Origin: Pteria penguin
Taxonomy: Eukaryota > Mollusca > Bivalvia > Pterioida > Pteriidae
Direction: 5' to 3'
Assembly (NCBI GenBank): GCA_035048485.1
Contig: CM068587.1
Coordinates: 54,035,501 to 54,099,500 of the forward strand
DNA length: 64,000 bases
The position numbers were made by a program, and so were the translations under genes. Positions 58,170-64,000 of the stretch are shown here, in pieces. The notes under the pieces are model-generated. The model saw only the letters and a program-made list of their open reading frames with translations. It was not told the DNA's origin and did no database searches. The stretch's first letter is position 1, and each line of letters begins with the position of its first letter.

Positions 58170-58405
58170 CGTGCGGCTGGAATGGGGTATACTTCTAAGG
58201 CCATCCAATATAGTAATGGGTATCATTTTCCCTTCTAATATATATCAATGGGTATCTTTCAAATCAAGGAATACATGAATAGATAAAAAGCAGGCGGAGA
58301 TTGCAAGAGAAGATTTTTTTTTTGCACTGGAATGGGTATGCTTTTCACTATGGTCAGTATATGAATGGGTATATTTGACAATTCGCTCAATAAATGAATG
58401 GGAAG
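58170..58405. repeat. AATGGGTAT motif repeated at about 32-35 bp and multiples
   Basis: GAATGGGGTATAC, TAATGGGTATC, CAATGGGTATC, GAATGGGTATG, GAATGGGTATA and GAATGGGAAG occur near 58179, 58214, 58247, 58329, 58361 and 58396. The intervening sequence is only weakly alike, so this is an old minisatellite or a spaced-motif element. Confidence 0.6.
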
Positions 58406-58690
58406 GGTGCCAGCGACTCCGGCCACACATCCTTACCCAAAATTATTGCAAGTTACCCCCTCCCCCGTGTTTTTTTGGGGGGGGGGTGGTGTGGTGGTGG
58501 GGGGTGTTTTTTGAGGGGGGGGGGCGCAGACAACTTGGTATAGTTATAATGTACCCGTCATCTCTTTGCCGTAATATAATTAAACATTATTAAATCACGG
58601 ACAGGTAAAGCGTGAAAAACTTCATCACACCATCTATAAACCGATCTTTGAACGATATACATTCAGTTTTGTTATGTAAATGTTTTTCAG

Positions 58691-58721
58691 GCTGAAAGTC
58701 TGACCGAAGAACAGATAGGCG
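58691..58721 (+). CDS. calmodulin exon 2 (residues 2-11)
   Basis: After TGTTTTTCAG the frame reads AESLTEEQIG and a split Glu codon, then donor GTAAGA. This is the calmodulin N-terminus (ADQLTEEQIAE in the canonical protein) with substitutions at residues 3, 4 and 11. Confidence 0.85.
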
Positions 58722-58847
58722 GTAAGACCATAAGAAATCAATTCTCCATTATTAATTGTTAATTATTTAATATATTCAAATGAAAATTAAATGATAATAA
58801 AAAACTATATACAATATAAATAAATACTATAATAGATTATTTCTTCT

Positions 58848-59088
58848 ACATGCTGGTTAGCTGTTTGGCTGACGACCGAAAGGTCCTGCGTTCGAATCTC
58901 GTCGGTGGTACGCCAAAGTCATGTATCATAGGAGACGGTAAAAACCTAGGTCACGTGCCAACGGTAGATGCGTCAAATAAAAGGTTCCGCACTGCTTTGG
59001 CGATTTGTAACATAGATCTTAATTTCTGTGCCATGAGGCAGATGCCGTCACAACACAAGGAAAATGATCTTTGTGGGACGTAGAAAAA
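58848..59088 (+). mobile_element. tRNA-derived SINE, diverged
   Basis: The head includes GTTAGCTGTTTGGCTGACGA and B-box GCGTTCGAATCTCG. The body has GACGGTAAAAACCTAGGTCA, CCGCACTGCTTTGG, GAGGCAGATGCCGTCAC and GTGGGACGTAGAAA. It lacks an AATC tail. Confidence 0.75.
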
Positions 59089-59289
59089 AATCGAAACCAA
59101 AACAAAAATCTAGAATTTGAAACAATAAGACGTCAGCTGGTTTTGTTTACGACAGGTTGATTCTTATCATTTTATTAGCTCACCTGAGCGTAGCTCAAGT
59201 GAGCTATTGTCATAGTGCAGCGTCCGTCGTCCGTCGTTAACTTTTCTTCATTTTCGACTTCTTCTCCAGAACCGCTGCACAGAATTTCA

Positions 59290-60060
59290 CCAAACTCCAT
59301 AGGAAGTAAGTACTCAAGGTCCTCTACAAAGTTTCTGTTTTTTATGCCGATCCGTGATCCAAGATGGCGGCCATTGGCTCTGATTGGTTGACACATTTTC
59401 GACTTCTCCTCCAGAACTGCTGCACAGAATTTCACCAAACTCCATAGGAAGTAAGTACTCAAGGTCCTCTACAAAGTTTGTGGTTTTTTTTTTTTTGCCG
59501 ATCAGTAATCCAAGATGGCCGCCATTGGCTCTGATTGGTTGACACATTTTCGACTTCTTCTCCAGAACTGCTGCACAGAATTTCACCAAACTTCATAGGA
59601 AGTAAGTACTCAAAGTCCTCTACCAAGTTTGTGTTTTTAATGCCGATCCGTGATCCAAGATGACCGCCATTGGCTCTGATTGGTTGGCACATTTTCGACT
59701 TCTCCTCCAGAACCGCTGCACAGAATTTCACCAAACTTCATAGGAAGTAAGTACTCAAGGTCCTCTACCAAGTTGTGTTTTTTATGCCTATCCGTGATCC
59801 AAGATGGCCGCCATTGGCTCTGATTGGTTGACACATTTTCGACTTCTCCTCCAGAACCGCTGCACAGAATTTCACCAATCTTCATGGGAAGTTGGTACTC
59901 AAGGTCCTCTACCAAGTTTGTGTTTTTTATGCCAGTCCGTGATCCAAGATGGCCGCCATTGGCTCTGATTGGTTGAAACATTTTCAACTTCTTCTCCAGA
60001 TTGGCTGCACAGAATTTCATCAAACTCATAGGAAGTAAGTACTCAAAGTCCTCTACCAAG
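59290..60060 (-). repeat. 145-bp satellite array, six units
   Basis: The TACTC landmark recurs at about 59311, 59456, 59607, 59752, 59896 and 60040, spacings 145, 151, 145, 144, 144; the 151 interval contains an expanded T run. Same unit as 1985-2940. Confidence 0.9.
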
Positions 60061-60245
60061 TTTGTGTTCAGGATCCAGATTCCCTCAGGAGTGGATCCAG
60101 GGCGGGACCAAAAGTGGCCAAAAGGGTACCCCTCTTCAAACATCTTCTTCTCCAGAACCAGCACATAAATGGGGAAACTAATTGCATTTCAACAATCTAT
60201 AAAGATGGGTTATTAAAAATTGTGTTCGGGGTTAAGATCCGTCGA

Positions 60246-61600
60246 ATAGAAATTTACGCTTTTTTGACGTGTTTCTGGACTTAGTCATTTCAATGAAGAA
60301 AAGTGTCATGTTTTTCAGTTAATTGATATTGATGATTTCTTAATGACTATTTTGATCACAATTGTGGTAAGGAATATTATTGTGAAAGAATTTTGTCGTT
60401 ATCTCAATTTTTGGATTTTTTATGAATTTTTTAAGACTTCGAGAAAAAAAAGGGGGGGGGGGAGGTTGGCCATTTTTCACATTTTCAACTTTTTCTATAA
60501 AACCACATGGAAGATTTTAATGAAACATGGAATACATGAAGTACTAAAAGTCCTCTATCAATTTGGTAAATTTCATCCAAATTGGTTAACAGATAATGCC
60601 ACTATGTCTAAAAAGTAGGTCTCACAATGGTACATATACCACTTGGTAATTGAAATATGGAGAGTAGCGGTTCAAATTCAGCTGTGGTAAAAAAAAAAAT
60701 TTTTTTTACACATCTAAATAAGTTTTTAGATGTTTCTCAACACTCAACATATGAAATTAGGAATTTTACGTTTAAGACTTCCAAAAAAAAAAAAGGGGGG
60801 GGGGGAGGCCATTTTTCACATTTTCAACTTTTTCTACAAAACTGTTTGAAGGATTTTAATAAATCTTGGTAGAAATAAGTCACTTATGATCCTCTTCAAA
60901 TTCTGTTGTTTTTGTCTAGACCTCTTTACAGGTGGCGCCACCATAGTCAAAAGTAGGTCACAAAAGAGTTCCCTCCTTTAACAATATTCTTTTTCATACG
61001 GGCTGTATACAGAGACAAACAGAATGCATACAAATGATCTAGAGGGATGAGTGAAGACGTATTGTCATTTTGGTTCCCTTCCAAAATCAAATTTTAGAAT
61101 TTTTTTTCGACATTTCTTTGGACTTGGTGATTCAATGCAGAAAAAAAGTGTCATATTTCCTAGTTAATTGATAATGATGATTTCTTATGGACTATTGTGA
61201 TCATAATTATGGTAAGGATTGTTACTTTGAAAGAATTTTGTCAATATCTCAATTTTTGGATTTTCTATGAATTTTTTAAGACTTCCAAATGAGGGTGTAT
61301 AGGAACAATTCAATCACATTTTTTACTTCTGCTGTTATACCGCATGAAAGATTTTAATGAAACATGGAATACATGAAGTACTAAAGGTCCTCTATCAATA
61401 TGGTAAATTTCATCCAAATTGGTTAACAGATAATGTCACCATGTCTAAAAAGCAGTTCTCACAATGGTACATATACCACTTGGTAATTGAAATATGGAGA
61501 GTAGCGGTTCAAATCCAGCTGTGGTCAAAAATTTTTTTTTCATTTCTTTACACATCTAAATAAGTTTTTAGATGTTTCTCAACACTCAACATATGAAATT
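60246..61600. repeat. direct duplication of about 500 bp inside the element
   Basis: 60246-60780 and 61095-61600 share, in order, CAGTTAATTGAT-like, TCTCAATTTTTGGATTTT, GATTTTAATGAAACATGGAA, TTGGTTAACAGATAATG, CACAATGGTACATATACCAC and GAGAGTAGCGGTTCAAAT blocks, about 840 bp apart. Short Leu/Lys-rich frames across them are not conserved as proteins. Confidence 0.85.
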
Positions 61601-61958
61601 AGGCAATTTTAAGTTAGATCTGGACAATATTTGAAACAATTGTTGTTCATGACCCAGACTTGAAATCAGTCAACAAAAGGCCCCACCTAAAGAAAATGAC
61701 TAACTTGTTGCCCTGAATGACATCTTGCAGAGACAAAGGAAATGCTTAATATCAAAATCACCTGAGTGGAAGTGCAAAAAAGTGTTGTTTTTTATTCTAG
61801 CCTGAAATAAAATTTGACATATTTTCAACATCTGTGTTGACTTAGTCACATTAATGCAAAAATAAATGAATTCTTCCTTCATGCATGACTGATCATCTAG
61901 GTACTCAGGTGAGCGATATAGGCCCACTTGGGCCTCTTGTTTTTTTATTGTTGTATAG

Positions 61959-62102
61959 AATTCAAAGAGGCTTTCAGCCTGTTTGACAAGGACGGCGATG
62001 GAACCATAACTACCAAGGAACTCGGTACTGTAATGAGGTCACTAGGTCAGAACCCAACCGAGGCTGAACTTATGGACATGATAAACGAGGTCGACGCCGA
62101 TG
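61959..62102 (+). CDS. calmodulin exon 3 (residues 12-60, EF-hand 1)
   Basis: g+aa gives Glu, then [20 protein letters not shown], a complete EF-hand loop ([12 protein letters not shown]). [20 protein letters not shown] and NEVDADG follow, the first half of EF-hand 2, with donor GTAAGT. Residue 50 is Met where calmodulin has Gln. The acceptor TTGTTGTATAG lies 15 bp from the end of the inserted element. Confidence 0.95.
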
Positions 62103-62435
62103 GTAAGTTCACATGCATTTCTTTTAGCGCATTTAAAGTTTTCGGCAAGCAATAAAAGCGAGAGTTTGTAATACATTAGCGTAGTCATGGATTAGCATAT
62201 TGACGAAACCAGAAGAGTACGGGGGAGGGTGGTTTGGGTTGGGTTGGTTGTCACCTCCTCTTTCTGTGGATTACTTTTCCCAAAATCGGGAATTTTGCTA
62301 TTTTTGAAAACAAAATTTAACCAAAAAGATGGAAGCCCACTTTTTTTTCCGAATATTTCCAGATCTGCTTCTGTAGCGACACTTTTCATTCATAAGTACC
62401 CAGATATTTTTATAACCGAGTAGTCATGAATCAGC

Positions 62436-62627
62436 GTGCAATAGGCGCGGATACAGAAATTTTGTAGAGAGGGGGTCCATCCCAATGAATTTTCCGAGAG
62501 GAAGCCATCCATATTTTTATGTGTAAAATTACTTCTTTTACATCGAAAAATAACAAGAAAAGTAATTTTCGTTGAATCCCAGGGTGGATAGAGGCCCCCA
62601 GTCCACCCGTCTGGATCCGCGCATTGT
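62436..62627. mobile_element. MITE with degenerate inverted ends
   Basis: CAATAGGCGCGGATACAGAA at the left and GTCTGGATCCGCGCATTG at the right are imperfect inverted repeats. The inner block AAAATAACAAGAAAAGTAAT and CAGGGTGGAT is shared with 47563-47640. Confidence 0.65.
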
Positions 62628-62871
62628 ATGACGATTACTCCGGGGCAACGTGAATCCCGCCGTAATAAGTACGTGTAAGTAGTATTATGAATAAGAATCA
62701 TTAGAATGTATGTCGTAATTCATTTTGTTTATCAATTCAGATTCCAGATTCCCAACTGAGCTGAAAATAGGGGTTTTTTATATGTGTTTACATGAACGAA
62801 TTATAAGAGGCGATCTCTACTGCTCTGCGATTATTTTATTTCTACATATATGAAACATTTTTTATGCGTGC

Positions 62872-63029
62872 CAGTGGCGGATCCAGAAGTTTTGAACATG
62901 TGTACACATTTTGAACACATAGCCAAACTATTCGGTCATTTTTGGTGCCAAATCTGATTTTTTAATGTAAATATGCGGCGAAAAGGTGGGGAGGGACCCT
63001 CCCCCGGGCCTTTTTTAAATCCGCCACTG
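62872..63029. mobile_element. hAT-like MITE, 158 bp, with flanking duplication
   Basis: The left end CAGTGGCGGATCCAG and the right end ATCCGCCACTG are inverted. CGTGC flanks both sides (62867-62871 and 63030-63034). The interior has the AATATGCGGCGAAAAGG and GGGACCCTCCC words of the 8519 copy, inverted. Confidence 0.75.
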
Positions 63030-63112
63030 CGTGCTGATGTCTACGAACCGTTTTCTGTACAGATAAAATGCCCTGAACGTAATGCCAAATGCTAACAAAT
63101 TGGTTATAATAA

Positions 63113-63715
<603 letters not shown>

Positions 63716-63908
63716 CGGCACCTATATCATGTATATGTATCGACCCCACCTAAAACTATGACAAATCTCTTACGTCTACCATAATCCGGAACTTCGGCTT
63801 TTACCTTCTCATTCGAAAGACAGGTCAGGAATGAGCCTCTGGCGGGACTCGAACCCGAGACCTCTCGGTCACGTGACAAGCACCTACCAACTGAACCACG
63901 CCGGCACC
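63716..63908 (-). mobile_element. tRNA-derived SINE, minus strand, tail-truncated
   Basis: The minus strand reads GGTGCCGGCGTGGTTCAGTT, GGTAGGTGCTTGTCACGTGA, B-box GGGTTCGAGTCCCG, CCTGTCTTTCGAATGAGAAG and GTAAAAGCCGAAGTTCCG: a complete tRNA-like head with a proximal body. The apparent 65-residue minus-strand frame is not a gene. Confidence 0.78.
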
Positions 63909-64000
63909 ACCCCATAGCATTCAATCTAAATCAACTAGATGGAGACACAGTGGTAGAATGGAATACCTTGGGAGGTACTCTAAAATCCTTAGTGGGATGT
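63909..64000. other. window end, no feature seen
   Basis: Short unremarkable sequence, probably still inside the calmodulin intron. Confidence 0.5.

Larger units (their letters stand above)
59174..61943 (-). mobile_element. satellite-bearing non-autonomous element (copy 2, 2.8 kb)
   Basis: Read on the minus strand it starts AACAAGAGGCCCAAGTGGGC and ends GCTCAGGTGAGCTA, the same ends as 1816-3015. Its distal third is the 145-bp satellite (six landmarks, 59290-60060). The rest (60100-61900) is sequence not present in copy 1, including a roughly 500-bp direct duplication. Flanks share only AATAAAA, so the target duplication is weak. No protein is encoded. Copy 1 is probably an internally deleted derivative. 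Confidence 0.8.
58722..61958 (+). other. calmodulin intron 2, mostly transposon
   Basis: 3.24 kb from GTAAGA to TTGTATAG. It contains a SINE (58848-59088) and the 2.8 kb satellite-bearing element (59174-61943), so the original intron was probably well under 500 bp. Confidence 0.85.

Noticed and set aside
60343..61563. Short plus-strand frames with KHGIHEVLKVLYQ peptides
   Set aside because: They follow the direct DNA duplication in the non-coding element, with early stops and no domain.

Overview
The window is animal nuclear DNA, most likely from a bivalve mollusc or a close lophotrochozoan relative. The evidence is AT-rich sequence with intron-split genes, tRNA-derived SINEs ending in AATC repeats, many small inverted-repeat elements, long satellite-bearing elements, and protein-coding exons that read as animal families. 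The species assignment is inference; no rRNA or mitochondrial marker is present.

Four protein-coding loci are supported. (1) A BTBD7 orthologue lies on the plus strand (22,886-39,400): seven coding exons join in frame into about 814 residues with an N-terminal myristoylation-type start, two BTB domains and a BACK-like region. A non-coding exon boundary lies just before the ATG, and the 3' UTR may be about 2.7 kb long. (2) Nested antisense in its second intron (32,345-32,650) is a small single-exon gene for a secreted cysteine-rich peptide, with its own TATA box and a strong start context. (3) A six-kelch protein of the nitrile-specifier-protein-5-like family lies on the minus strand (48,419-52,055). 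(4) A calmodulin-type gene lies on the plus strand and runs off the right edge (57,638?-63,383 onward). A fifth candidate is an unrecognised 115-residue protein at 45,767-46,114, with an upstream TATA box and downstream polyadenylation signal.

Layout. 1-9 kb is a transposon graveyard: a 2.25 kb inverted-repeat element carries a second 1.2 kb satellite-bearing element inside one of its arms, and both retain target-site duplications. It also holds a LINE reverse-transcriptase remnant, an 87-bp-arm inverted repeat and several MITEs. 9-22.8 kb is mostly featureless apart from SINEs, duplications and simple repeats. 22.8-42.2 kb is BTBD7; its introns hold a 19-bp minisatellite, several MITEs, 27-bp and 26-bp tandem arrays, and the nested peptide gene. 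43.5-54 kb is dense in SINEs around the small orphan gene and the kelch gene. 54.7-56.8 kb is a reverse-transcriptase fragment between inverted terminal repeats. 57.6-64 kb is the calmodulin gene, whose second intron contains a 2.8 kb relative of the satellite-bearing element from the left end, in the opposite orientation and ending 15 bp before the splice acceptor.

The genes do not form an operon or an obvious pathway. The most distinctive points are the nested secreted peptide gene, the nested-transposon stratigraphy with readable empty-site structure, and tandem arrays or transposon ends placed directly against splice acceptors.
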